In this document: piece after piece, positions 36,702 through 44,914 of the stretch | How the letters are laid out: each line of letters begins with the position of its first letter | Position numbering within the stretch: the stretch's first letter is position 1 | DNA from: Acetatifactor sp. | GTDB lineage: Bacteria; Bacillota; Clostridia; Lachnospirales; Lachnospiraceae | DNA length: 64,000 bases | NCBI GenBank assembly: GCA_022511465.1 | Contig: JAFLRM010000001.1 | Coordinates: 1-64,000 of the forward strand | Direction: 5' to 3' | The notes under the pieces: model-generated | Seen by the model: only the letters and a program-made list of their open reading frames with translations | What the model was told of the DNA's origin: nothing | The model's database searches: none | Translations under genes and position numbers: made by a program

Positions 36702-37358
36702 ATGAGCTTATTGTATCCATATATTAAGAGAACCTTGGATTTCATAATGGCTCTTTTGGGATTGATCATCTTGTCTCCTGTTTTTTTGGTACTGATCATA
36801 GCGATCAAACTGGATTCTCCGGGCCCTGTTCTGTTTAGACAGAAGAGAATTGGGATCCATAAGTCACATTTTTCCATCCTGAAGTTTCGAACCATGAGGA
36901 CGGATACGCCCAAGGATATGCCGACGCACCTTTTGAAAGACCCGGATCAGTATATCACAAAGGTGGGAAAGTTTTTGAGAAAGACGAGTCTGGACGAGCT
37001 GCCGCAGATCGTCAATATCCTGAAAGGGGATATGGCGGTGGTGGGACCCAGGCCGGCGCTCTGGAATCAGGAGGATCTGATCGCGGAACGGGACAAGTAT
37101 GGTGCCAATGATGTGAGACCGGGTCTGACCGGGTGGGCACAGATCAATGGGCGCGATGAGCTGGAGATTCCCGTGAAAGCAAAGTTTGACGGAGAGTATG
37201 TGAAGCGGATGGGCCTTGGTATGGATTGCAGGTGTTTTTTTGGAACCTTCTTAAGTGTGCTCAGAGGTGACGGTGTCGTGGAGGGCGGTACCGGCGCCAT
37301 GGCGACGGGAATTATGGATGCAACAAGCAGGGCCAGCCGAGAAGAGGATATACAATAA
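36702..37358 (+). CDS. small monotopic phosphoglycosyl transferase (PglC-like)
   Basis: Transfers a sugar-1-phosphate to undecaprenyl phosphate. The 218-residue short form has only the re-entrant N-terminal hydrophobic helix (FIMALLGLIILSPVFLVLI, broken by Ser-Pro) and the catalytic core: SPGPVLFRQKRIG, ILKFRTMRTD, Asp-Glu dyad in TSLDELPQIVNILKGDMAVVGPRPA and RPGLTGWAQINGRD. This resembles PglC, WecP-like and EpsL short enzymes. The C-terminal 30 residues are an extra Gly/Ala/Ser-rich tail. AAAGGAG directly abuts ATG 36702; TTG at 36711 would have better spacing. Next to a UDP-sugar dehydratase, so the modified HexNAc is its likely donor. Confidence 0.92.
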   Translation: MSLLYPYIKRTLDFIMALLGLIILSPVFLVLIIAIKLDSPGPVLFRQKRIGIHKSHFSILKFRTMRTDTPKDMPTHLLKDPDQYITKVGKFLRKTSLDELPQIVNILKGDMAVVGPRPALWNQEDLIAERDKYGANDVRPGLTGWAQINGRDELEIPVKAKFDGEYVKRMGLGMDCRCFFGTFLSVLRGDGVVEGGTGAMATGIMDATSRASREEDIQ

Positions 37359-37400
37359 GGTAGTTTGGCGGAACAAGCATAAACAGTAAGGAAACAGGTT

Positions 37401-38318
37401 ATGGAACAGGCCGTAAGACGAATTTTGATAACCGGAGTAAACAGTTATGTCGGAAACAGTGTAGAAGCATATCTGAAAGAATATAACAGCGTGCAGGGCA
37501 GGGAATTGTATCGCGTGGGAAAGTGCTCCCTCAGAGAGAAGTCCTGGGAGCAGGAAAGCTGGAATGGCTACGATGCAGTGCTCCACATGGTGGGGATTGC
37601 CCACGCTGATATTGGGCATGTGTCCGAGGAAACGAAGAGGCGTTATTATGAGATCAATCGTGACCTGGCGGTGCGTGCGGCAGAGAAAGCGAAGCGCGAG
37701 GGTGTCAGGCAGTTTGTATATATGAGTAGTGTGATCGTGTACGGCGACAGCGCAACCGTGGGCAAAGGGAAGAAGATTACCGAAGAGACTGAGCCCTCCC
37801 CCGCAAACTTTTACGGGGACAGCAAGTGGCAGGCGGAGAAAGCACTGAAGAAGCTGGAGGATGCTTCCTTTGCCATTGCCATTGTGCGTGCCCCAATGAT
37901 CTATGGCAGGGGCAGTAAAGGAAATTTTCCACTGCTTGCAAAGCTGGCAGAGAAAACTCCCATTTTCCCGTCGATCAACAATGAAAGGAGCATGTTGTAC
38001 ATTGAGAATTTGGCAGAGTTTTTTCGTCTGCTGGTGGAGAGTGGCAGGGGAGGGGTATTCTTTCCGCAGAACCGGGAATATGTCACCACCTCGCAAATGG
38101 TGCAGATGATCGCCGCGGCGAAAGGACAACGGATCCGTCCGTGGCGCGTGATCAACCCGTTGGTAAAGCTGGCGGGCAAAATGCCCGGCAAAATAGGCGG
38201 CATGGTAAACAAAGCGTTCGGTTCCCTGACGATCGATCAGGAGTTGAGTGTCCGCGATATAGATGGATACCGGCGTTATTCTCTGGAAGAGAGCATAGGT
38301 AGAATTTATGAGAGTTAG
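37401..38318 (+). CDS. NAD-dependent epimerase/4-keto-reductase-like SDR
   Basis: Extended SDR of 305 residues. The nucleotide-binding loop reads ITGVNSYVGNS, so the middle glycine of GxxGxxG is serine. The catalytic block keeps SSVIVYGDS near 110 and FYGDSKWQAEKAL near 135 (Tyr and Lys of YxxxK). Such SDRs next to WbpM-type dehydratases and small sugar transferases commonly reduce the 4-keto group to give UDP-QuiNAc or UDP-FucNAc (WbpV/WreQ type). That assignment is by context; C4-epimerase is the alternative. The 3' end overlaps the next gene by 11 bp. Confidence 0.8.
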   Translation: MEQAVRRILITGVNSYVGNSVEAYLKEYNSVQGRELYRVGKCSLREKSWEQESWNGYDAVLHMVGIAHADIGHVSEETKRRYYEINRDLAVRAAEKAKREGVRQFVYMSSVIVYGDSATVGKGKKITEETEPSPANFYGDSKWQAEKALKKLEDASFAIAIVRAPMIYGRGSKGNFPLLAKLAEKTPIFPSINNERSMLYIENLAEFFRLLVESGRGGVFFPQNREYVTTSQMVQMIAAAKGQRIRPWRVINPLVKLAGKMPGKIGGMVNKAFGSLTIDQELSVRDIDGYRRYSLEESIGRIYES

Positions 38319-39057
38319 TATCATCACGGTGGCATACAACAGCGAGATGTCCATCGGACACACCATGGAGTCCGTTCTGGGTCAGACCTTCCCGGATGGC
38401 AGGGTGACACTGGAATACTTGATCATAGATGGGAAAAGCAAGGATCGCACCGTGGAAGTGGCGGAGAGCTACAGGGAGGCATTTGAGAAAAAAGGGATTA
38501 CCCTTCGCGTGTTCAGTGAACCGGATGAGGGGATCTACGACGCCATGAACAAAGGTATACGTCTGGCACAGGGCGAGATCATTGGAATATTAAACAGCGA
38601 TGACTGGTATGAGCCGGACACGGTGCAAGTCGTGGTGGAAACCTTTGAGCGGGAGGACTGCGACCTTTTGTACGCCGATATCCGCGTGCACAAGGTAAAC
38701 GGCAACACCTTTGTCAAGAAGGCGAGGAATCGCAACTTTGAGACCTCCAGAGACTGGAATCATCCCACCACCTTTGTGAGGGCAGAACTGTATAAGAAGT
38801 ACCCCTTCCGCGATCTGGGAATCCATGATGATTACGGTTTTTTCCTTCAGATGAAGAAGCAGAAGCGAAGGATTGTGATCGTGAACAAGGTGCTGGCCAA
38901 TTTCCGTATGGGGGGAGCCAGCAATCAAAAGAGCCTGAAGGCAGCCGTGAAACGCATTCAGGACCGTTACCACTATTGCTACCGCATCAATGGCTACAGC
39001 AGATGGTATCTGTTGGAATGTGTGGCGATCGAAGCGGCCAAGATGATCTTGGGATGA
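38308..39057 (+). CDS. GT2-family glycosyltransferase
   Basis: A 249-residue GT-A enzyme: MRVSIITVAYNSEMSIGHTM at the N-terminus, IIDGKSKDRTVEV near 39, EPDEGIYDAMNKGIRLAQGE near 71, NSDDWYEPD near 96 (DXD type) and NHPTTFVRAELYKKYPF near 150. It belongs to the WcaA/colanic-acid-like group that acts early after the initiating transferase. It is coupled to the upstream SDR by an 11-bp overlap. A fragment of a duplicate of this gene (corresponding to about 38710-38855) survives in the pseudogene at 43.0 kb. Confidence 0.88.
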   Translation: MRVSIITVAYNSEMSIGHTMESVLGQTFPDGRVTLEYLIIDGKSKDRTVEVAESYREAFEKKGITLRVFSEPDEGIYDAMNKGIRLAQGEIIGILNSDDWYEPDTVQVVVETFEREDCDLLYADIRVHKVNGNTFVKKARNRNFETSRDWNHPTTFVRAELYKKYPFRDLGIHDDYGFFLQMKKQKRRIVIVNKVLANFRMGGASNQKSLKAAVKRIQDRYHYCYRINGYSRWYLLECVAIEAAKMILG

Positions 39058-39090
39058 GCAGATATTACCAAAGATAGCACACCGAAAATA

Positions 39091-39141
39091 TGTTATGATA
39101 ACCGTGCGAGCTCGCAGACCATGTTGACGTGTCGAAGACAC
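39091..39141 (+). promoter_or_regulatory. promoter and 0A-box-like site before the glucosaminidase gene
   Basis: TGTTATGAT (39091-39099) is an extended -10 without a good -35. Downstream lie a GCGAGCTCGC palindrome and TGTCGAA at 39130-39136, identical to the Spo0A-box core, inside the inverted repeat GTGTC-GAA-GACAC (39129-39141). Whether it is a real 0A site is not known. Confidence 0.4.
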
Positions 39142-39166
39142 CACAGAAAGAGGAAATGAGGTGCTC

Positions 39167-41296
39167 ATGAAGCATTCCATAAAAAAAGTGAAAAAAATAT
39201 TAATTTATATTGTTTGTACTCTTGTCCTGACCGCATCGTTTGGCAGCGTGGAAGGAGCTTCTCGAAAAGCGCATGCGCTGACGGAAGAGGATGAAGCCTG
39301 GTATCAGGAGGCGAGAGCGGCACTTGCGGAGATCGTAGACGAACGTCCGATCATGGCGCTTGTATATCTGAGCGATGAATATCCCGTGCGTGTGGAACCT
39401 TCCTACGACAGTGAGACGATACTCACGGTCCCCAGCGGACAGTTGGTGACGATAGAGGATGCAGTCATCAGTGAGGATCATATGGCGTGGGAATATGTCA
39501 GCCTCTATTATGGGGATACGGAATATTGCGGATATGTTCCAAGAACAAATCTTGCCTGCTCCGATGAACGTTTTCTGGAGTGGGAGAGCAGCTATGGCAT
39601 GAATCCCATGGCGGCGGTTCCCATGATGATCGCGGAGGGGCCTACGCCTTATGCGGATATTAATCAGTTCCCAGCCAGTTATCAGGCGGCACTGGTGGAA
39701 TTGAAAAATCAATACCCCAGCTGGATATTCGTGCCGATGAACACCGGTCTGAACTGGAGCACGGTGATCAATAACGAGATCGGCGGAGGGAAGAGCCTGA
39801 TTTATAAAAATCAGCCGGACTATACCAAGGAAGGTCTGTATGACACGGGAAACTGGTACTATGCCTCCAGAGCTATACTGGAATATTATATGGATCCCCG
39901 CAACAGCCTGACATTGGACTCGATCTTTCAGTTTGAGCAGCTGACCTACAACGAAAGTTATCACACGGAAGCAGCTGTGGAGAGCTTTTTGAATAAAACT
40001 TTTATGAATAGTTCACAGAAAGCACCGGGAACAGTAATGACCTACGCTCATATCTTCTGGTCCATTGGTGCGGAGGAAGGTCGGAAAGTAAGCCCCTTCC
40101 ATTTGGCGGCCCGTGTCTATCAGGAGCAGGGACAGGGAGATTCCCCCTTGATCTCCGGAAATTATCCGGGATATGTGGGATACTATAACTATTTTAACGT
40201 GGGAGCCAGCGGTACCACTAACGAGCAGGTGATCGTAAGTGGTCTGCAGTATGCCAAAGACCACGGATGGGACAATGCCTACCATTCCATTCTTGGCGGT
40301 GCGGATGTGATCTCTGCCAACTATATCCGAAAGGGACAGGATACTCTGTACCTTCAAAAATTTAATGTCAATCCCACCGGTGGATATCCTCTGTATACGC
40401 ACCAATATATGCAGAACATTATGGCACCCACCACAGAGGGATCAAGCATTATGAAGCTGTATCAGGGAGCCAGCTCTCTGGACAATACCTTTGTGTTCAA
40501 GATTCCCGTGTTTAACAATATGCCGGGTTCGGCCAGCGCCAAACCCACTTCTTCCACCAATGTAGTGCTGCAGGTTCCTTCCGGATATGACACCACCGTA
40601 TATCTGGATGGCATGGCATACAGCGCGGTCAGCCGAAACGGCAGATATATTGTGACGGCACCACATGCCAATATGACCAATGCAGTAGTATACCGGTACG
40701 ATGCGAGCGGCGTGCCTGTGGGAATGTATGTGTGGACGCTGGAATATCAGAACGGCGCCTACAAAGTGACGGCACAGCCGCAGCTGACAGACCTTTTGAC
40801 CTATCACGGCTTTTCTATTCGCATTACGGGAAAATCGGGGATCCGCTATAAGACCGGAATTTCGGCCGATCTGAGGAATCAGCTGACCTCCTCCGGTGTA
40901 AACGGTTACACATTGAAGGAGTATGGAACGCTGGTAATGAACAATGCCAACCGGTCTTCCTATCCGATGATCTTAGGCGGAGAGAAGGTATCCAGCGGCA
41001 TGTCCTACGGTGTAAACGCAAACGGTGCATTGGAGGACAAGATTTATGAGACGGTGGGCGGCAGATATCGATTTACCTCTGTACTGGTGGGCCTGCCGGC
41101 CAGTCAGTACAAGGTGGAATATGCTTTTAGGGGATATGCAATTTTAGAGAAAAATGGCGTACAGACTGTGGTATACGGACCTGTGGTAGCAAGGAGCATC
41201 TACGCGCTTGCGGAGCAGGTGCTTAATATGGGACTCTATCCTTCCGATTCGGAAGCTGATGCGTTCCTTAGAACTTTGATCCGGGATGCGCAGTAA
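39167..41296 (+). CDS. exported LytB-like glucosaminidase with SH3-type domain
   Basis: Predicted cell-wall hydrolase that cleaves N-acetylglucosaminyl bonds. Signal peptide at residues 1-35 (IYIVCTLVLTASF core), then an SH3b-like domain (about 50-130), then a glucosaminidase (GH73-like) region at about 160-420 with NWSTVINNEIGGGKSLIYKN, LEYYMDPRNSL, FQFEQLTYNESYH, HLAARVYQEQGQG, SGNYPGYVGYYNYFNVGA and HGWDNAYHSILGGADVIS. These blocks match LytB-type enzymes of Firmicutes. The C-terminal 280 residues are beta-rich repeats, possibly wall binding. Start: ATG 39167 has GAGG 5 bp upstream; GTG 39161 (track) is also possible. It pairs with the lipoprotein 25 bp downstream. Confidence 0.85.
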   Translation: MKHSIKKVKKILIYIVCTLVLTASFGSVEGASRKAHALTEEDEAWYQEARAALAEIVDERPIMALVYLSDEYPVRVEPSYDSETILTVPSGQLVTIEDAVISEDHMAWEYVSLYYGDTEYCGYVPRTNLACSDERFLEWESSYGMNPMAAVPMMIAEGPTPYADINQFPASYQAALVELKNQYPSWIFVPMNTGLNWSTVINNEIGGGKSLIYKNQPDYTKEGLYDTGNWYYASRAILEYYMDPRNSLTLDSIFQFEQLTYNESYHTEAAVESFLNKTFMNSSQKAPGTVMTYAHIFWSIGAEEGRKVSPFHLAARVYQEQGQGDSPLISGNYPGYVGYYNYFNVGASGTTNEQVIVSGLQYAKDHGWDNAYHSILGGADVISANYIRKGQDTLYLQKFNVNPTGGYPLYTHQYMQNIMAPTTEGSSIMKLYQGASSLDNTFVFKIPVFNNMPGSASAKPTSSTNVVLQVPSGYDTTVYLDGMAYSAVSRNGRYIVTAPHANMTNAVVYRYDASGVPVGMYVWTLEYQNGAYKVTAQPQLTDLLTYHGFSIRITGKSGIRYKTGISADLRNQLTSSGVNGYTLKEYGTLVMNNANRSSYPMILGGEKVSSGMSYGVNANGALEDKIYETVGGRYRFTSVLVGLPASQYKVEYAFRGYAILEKNGVQTVVYGPVVARSIYALAEQVLNMGLYPSDSEADAFLRTLIRDAQ

Positions 41297-41321
41297 AATG
41301 ATCGCAAAAGTGAGGTAATCT

Positions 41322-42935
41322 ATGAAGAAAAAATGGATATACGGCATGACGGCATGTACCTTGGCAGCTGCTATGCTGACAGGATGCGGGGATGGCAATT
41401 ATTTTCTGAACCTGGAGGGAGATGGCTCAGGAACGCCTGCCGCGTTGACGGGGGAGCCTTTGCTGTCGGAGACAAAGATTGCTATTTTAAATTATGAATT
41501 ACAATATCAGTCGGGAGAATTCTCGCAGGAAGACTATCAGGCACTGGCAGCTCTGTACAAAGAAGCAGGTTTGATCCGCAAGCAGCGGGATATGCTGGAG
41601 CAGTGCTATCGCCTGTACGATGATGAACATGCTTTTGAGGAGCTGCAGACCATCGCTGTCAATCTGGCGGAGGAGGATGCTGCAATCTTGGGAGAAGCGC
41701 AGACTATGTTGCAGAATCTGGAGCTGGAAGATTATCTGGGTGAGAGTATTCATATGATTTTCGGTCAAACATGGTTTGACACCATGATGCCAAAGCTGGG
41801 AGCAGGTATGCGCAGCTATTTCCTCTGTAAGGATGGGCAGACTGTGCTCACGATCCAAGTGGGCTATGATGAGACGGGAGTGCCTTTTTCCAATGTCTGG
41901 CACAATGCGGGGGATCAGACTACACTGCTTAGCTGGACAGAAAACACGGTACAGCTGCTCACCACCGATCTTGTGGAGGAGAATTACAACGGAGACTTCA
42001 CTCTGTGGACAATAAACGGAAACAGTGGTGATATCAAAAAAGAGCAGGGAACCATGGCGAACGGTATCTACACCGGAGTGTATCAGGTTGAGCTTCACAT
42101 TGGCAGTGCCGGCGGAGATGTGTATGATCTTTGGTCCAACAGAAACAATATGAGTTACTCTACTTATGTCGGAGCCTTTGACGGATCCGGCGTGACGACT
42201 GTGGATCAGCCCTCTGCTTCCAATCTGGCCTCCTTTGTGGAGGGAAGCGATCATGGTACCTGTGTGGTGTATGCTTACGATGAGAATAAAGAGAATTGTC
42301 TCTTTATTGGAGTTGTGGATGCAGAGGAAGCGGAGAACTTCGCTTTTGGCATAGGGGCTATGGGAATATCTGCATATCCGAGTTTGTTGATCTATGAGCC
42401 GGTGGAACAGACTGAACCAGAAGGCGGAGAGACCGAAGAAGTGCCACAGGTGCGGATCTTTGACGGACAGATCCAGTTCTTCTCCGGCAATAAGTGGGTG
42501 ACTTTGGGTAGTGTGAGCCAGTATCAGAAAGAAGATCCCTTCCGCGGCTACGGCGAGCAGAAAGTGCAGTCCGATGAAGCCAAGCGTAATGCCGCGAGCA
42601 GTGAAGAGGGAGAACGCGGCAAAAACGGTCAGGGAGTGGGCAGCATAGAACCGGAGAAACCTACCGCACCGAGCACGCCTAGCACTCCTTCCACCACAAG
42701 GCCCAGCAGGCCTTCCACTACGACACCAAGTACACCCTCGGTACCTTCTACACCTGCACCTGCGCCCAGTACGCCGCCGGCACCCTCTTACGATGACGAC
42801 GATGATGACGATGATGACGGCGGAAATTATGACAATGGAAATAATAGCGACGATGGTCAGGACAACAACGGCGGCGGAGACACCGGAAACGAAGGCGGAG
42901 ACGTGGATATTGAGTGGACGCCGGATCTAATGTAA
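41322..42935 (+). CDS. lipoprotein with Pro/Ser/Thr-rich tail and poly-Asp tract, unknown function
   Basis: A 537-residue exported lipoprotein (lipobox LTGC, Cys22). Residues 50-130 are helical with TPR-like content (ETKIAILNYELQYQSGEFSQ, YKEAGLIRKQRDMLEQCYRLY). Residues 140-370 are beta-rich and include an MORN-like element (NGIYTGVYQVELHIGS). The end is low complexity: a PST/TPSTPS run (about 445-490), then nine consecutive Asp and an Asn/Gly/Asp-rich stretch. Such tails usually span the wall, but here the lipid anchor is at the N-terminus, so the tail would reach outward. Not recognised beyond this. It is next to the glucosaminidase and probably co-transcribed. Confidence 0.7.
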   Translation: MKKKWIYGMTACTLAAAMLTGCGDGNYFLNLEGDGSGTPAALTGEPLLSETKIAILNYELQYQSGEFSQEDYQALAALYKEAGLIRKQRDMLEQCYRLYDDEHAFEELQTIAVNLAEEDAAILGEAQTMLQNLELEDYLGESIHMIFGQTWFDTMMPKLGAGMRSYFLCKDGQTVLTIQVGYDETGVPFSNVWHNAGDQTTLLSWTENTVQLLTTDLVEENYNGDFTLWTINGNSGDIKKEQGTMANGIYTGVYQVELHIGSAGGDVYDLWSNRNNMSYSTYVGAFDGSGVTTVDQPSASNLASFVEGSDHGTCVVYAYDENKENCLFIGVVDAEEAENFAFGIGAMGISAYPSLLIYEPVEQTEPEGGETEEVPQVRIFDGQIQFFSGNKWVTLGSVSQYQKEDPFRGYGEQKVQSDEAKRNAASSEEGERGKNGQGVGSIEPEKPTAPSTPSTPSTTRPSRPSTTTPSTPSVPSTPAPAPSTPPAPSYDDDDDDDDDGGNYDNGNNSDDGQDNNGGGDTGNEGGDVDIEWTPDLM

Positions 42936-42962
42936 AGAATAAAGAGGAAAAGGTTAAACAAA

Positions 42963-43183
42963 ATGCGCGTTGGAATTGATCTATTGTGGGTTAGGCCAGG
43001 TCTTTGTGGCGGCACAGAGTCTTTTATCCGCAGTATTTTTGTCAAGAAAGCAAGGCTGCGCAGATTTGAGACTTCCCGGGACTGTGATCATCCTACCACC
43101 TTTGTTCGGGCGGAACTTTGCAAGGAATTTCCGTTTTGAGACCTGGGAATCCATGATGACTACGGTTTTTTTCTGTAAATGAA
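42963..43183 (+). pseudogene. chimeric glycosyltransferase remnant (GT4 start fused to GT2 middle)
   Basis: From ATG 42963 the frame reads MRVGIDLLWVRPGLCGGTES, the start of a GT4 enzyme, for 25 codons. It then continues in frame into FVKKARLRRFETSRDCDHPTTFVRAEL, homologous to residues about 135-160 of the GT2 at 38.3-39.1 kb. A TGA at 43137 interrupts it; beyond that DLGIHDDYGFFL continues the match before a TAA. So an internal recombination joined two glycosyltransferase genes, and the product then decayed. An SD (AGAGGAAAAGG) still precedes the ATG. Confidence 0.85.
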
Positions 43184-43208
43184 GCCTCAGGTAATTGTAC
43201 CTGAGGCT
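43183..43208 (+). terminator. terminator-like hairpin after the glycan module
   Basis: AGCCTCAGGTA-ATTG-TACCTGAGGCT is a perfect 11-bp stem with a 4-nt loop. The following GAACTTTGAG is a poor T-tract, so termination may be inefficient. The remaining 43209-43248 is AT-rich with no gene. Confidence 0.6.
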
Positions 43209-43248
43209 GAACTTTGAGACTATTAGTAATAGATATTTATTTTTTTAC

Positions 43249-43277
43249 TTGAAAAAATACATCAATTGATGCATAAT
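43249..43277 (+). promoter_or_regulatory. toxin-antitoxin promoter with operator palindrome in the spacer
   Basis: TTGAAA (43249-43254), 17-bp spacer, CATAAT (43272-43277). The spacer holds CATCAATTGATG (43260-43271), a perfect 12-bp palindrome abutting the -10. A repressor bound there would block RNA polymerase, the usual autoregulation of type II toxin-antitoxin operons. Confidence 0.7.
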
Positions 43278-43321
43278 ATTAGATATAAGAATTAAATGAT
43301 ACAAAGGAAAGGAGGAGAAGG

Positions 43322-43717
43322 ATGACGAATCCGAATAGCTTTATTGAATTAAAAGAAAATGTGCAAAGGCATTTGGAAGATGTCAAAAATGCTCTAGACT
43401 CTCCCAATTGCCAAATTGACATTTTGCCCACCAAGAAAGGACAGTCAGAAACGGATCCTTACTCTACGGCGTACACAATGTTGAAGCTGGAATATGATAG
43501 TTCAGATGTCAAAGAGGTTCTGAAAAAGCTAAAAGTCGAAGATTATATTGAAAGTATCAAAGATAATAGAAAGATCGACAGCCCCCCATTTTGGGTGTTT
43601 GGCACTGAAATATCTGAAAATCAAATTTATATAAAAGAAAAATTACGAGACCATAATAATATATTTTGTGTTTCGTTTCATTTTCCGAAATACCCGCTTA
43701 AAAAGGGGCCTTATTGA
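43322..43717 (+). CDS. MqsR-like type II toxin (putative)
   Basis: A 131-residue soluble protein. The C-terminal 80 residues match the MqsR/RelE-like order: STAYTMLKLEYDSSDVKEVL, VEDYIESIKDNRKIDSPPFWVFG, and the final strands QIYIKEKLRDHNNIFCVSFHFP, comparable with MqsR VYLKI...VLIVSFK. MqsR toxins are mRNA interferases cutting mainly at GC-rich codon sites; that activity is inferred. GGAGGAG SD before ATG 43322. The toxin precedes its antitoxin, which is the MqsRA order. The region is much more AT-rich than the glycan genes before it, suggesting acquisition. Confidence 0.7.
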   Translation: MTNPNSFIELKENVQRHLEDVKNALDSPNCQIDILPTKKGQSETDPYSTAYTMLKLEYDSSDVKEVLKKLKVEDYIESIKDNRKIDSPPFWVFGTEISENQIYIKEKLRDHNNIFCVSFHFPKYPLKKGPY

Positions 43718-43748
43718 TGGTTTACTACAGATGAATACTATAAATTCT

Positions 43749-43800
43749 CAGGGAGATGTTTCTCCCTGGAGGATTTTATACATAAAGCATATTATATGCT
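43749..43800. promoter_or_regulatory. hairpin and 15-bp palindrome between toxin and antitoxin
   Basis: CAGGGAGA-TGTT-TCTCCCTG (43749-43768) is a perfect 8-bp stem. AGCATATTATATGCT (43786-43800) is a perfect palindrome around a central T. The first may attenuate or protect the mRNA between the genes; the second could be a further repressor site for an internal antitoxin promoter. Confidence 0.55.
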
Positions 43801-43869
43801 AGTATGGAGACTACTATTAAAATGAATATTCTAGATACTAATTTAGCAATATTGCAGGAGGAAAAAAAT

Positions 43870-44898
43870 ATGGAAAGAGAGGAGAAGAAAACACTTTTGT
43901 ATAATTGTCCATTTTGTGAAGAGATGCATGAAGTTCAGATCAAAGATTATTGGGCAAGAACAACGGTAAAAGAAGAAGAAGTGGAATATCAAAAGACTGT
44001 TTACTATTGTGGACAAAGTGATGAAGAATTTACGCCTGCAGATATTATGGATGTTAATTTATTGAAGGCGAGAGATGCCTATCGTAGAAAGAAGAATTTT
44101 TTGACTTCGGGGGATATCAAAGCAATAAGGACAAAATATGATTTGACGCAAAAGGAATATGCAAGGCTTTTGGGTGTTGGAGATGCAACAATTCAGCGAT
44201 ATGAGACCAAGGCAATACAGGACAATATATATGATAATTTGATGCGATTGACGAATCAAAATCCGAGCTATTGTCTTGAACTTCTTGAACAAAACAAAGC
44301 AGCATTTGAAAGTGCAAGATACGAACAGATCAAAAGAGGTGTTGCCTATCAAATTAAGCTGTACGGTGAAGATTTTTACTTGGAAGAAGCGATTAAGGTA
44401 AAATATGTGGATTATGATGATTGCAACAGTTGCAATGGATATATTCTGCTAAGCTTGGATAAGGTGAAAAATCTATTAGTTTATTTTGCCACATACATTC
44501 CGGAGTTATATAAAGTAAAATTAATGAAGCTGCTATGGTATACAGATGCTGAATCATATCGCCAATATGGTCATTCTATTACCGGATTAGTGTATCAACA
44601 TATGCCGTTAGGCGCTGTGCCAATAGCCCATAACGAAATTATGGGATTGGGCTGTATAAAAGTAGAAGAGCAAGTGCATGATGATTATGTTGCCCAGAGA
44701 GTGTATCCGAATAAGAATATCAGCATAAATAACTTTTCAATAGAAGAGCTTGGAGTCTTACAAAGAGTGACAGAGAAATTTATACACTATTCTACCAAAA
44801 AGATAGTGGAATATATGCATGAGGAAACAGCATATAAGTGCACCGGACCAAATGAGATTATAGAGTTTACAAATAAAAATAAGATAAGAAATCTATAA
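43870..44898 (+). CDS. MqsA-type HTH antitoxin with C-terminal Panacea (DUF4065) domain
   Basis: From ATG 43870 (GGAGG SD 8 bp upstream; the track start 43804 precedes it) the protein has 342 residues. N-terminal zinc-knuckle region NCPFC (Cys13, Cys16) and YYCGQS (Cys47; the fourth cysteine is missing), an XRE-type HTH near 80-115 (LTSGDIKAIRTKYDLTQKEYARLLGVGDATIQRYE region), then a Panacea/SocA-like domain near 205-300 (KVKLMKLLWYTDAESYRQYG, ITGLVYQHMPLGAVPIAH). Panacea is a known toxin-neutralising domain found with many unrelated toxins. The HTH probably binds the operators upstream. A perfect terminator closes the operon. Confidence 0.85.
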   Translation: MEREEKKTLLYNCPFCEEMHEVQIKDYWARTTVKEEEVEYQKTVYYCGQSDEEFTPADIMDVNLLKARDAYRRKKNFLTSGDIKAIRTKYDLTQKEYARLLGVGDATIQRYETKAIQDNIYDNLMRLTNQNPSYCLELLEQNKAAFESARYEQIKRGVAYQIKLYGEDFYLEEAIKVKYVDYDDCNSCNGYILLSLDKVKNLLVYFATYIPELYKVKLMKLLWYTDAESYRQYGHSITGLVYQHMPLGAVPIAHNEIMGLGCIKVEEQVHDDYVAQRVYPNKNISINNFSIEELGVLQRVTEKFIHYSTKKIVEYMHEETAYKCTGPNEIIEFTNKNKIRNL

Positions 44899-44914
44899 TT
44901 TCTAAATTTTACGT

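Noticed and set aside
42661-42930. CCT/ACN-rich and GAC-rich repeats in the lipoprotein gene as a CRISPR or tandem-repeat element
   Set aside because: They are low-complexity codons for Pro/Ser/Thr and Asp runs in frame; no regular spacers.
42970-43182. 70-aa plus ORF MELIYCGLGQ
   Set aside because: Wrong frame of the chimeric pseudogene; the homologous frame starts at 42963.
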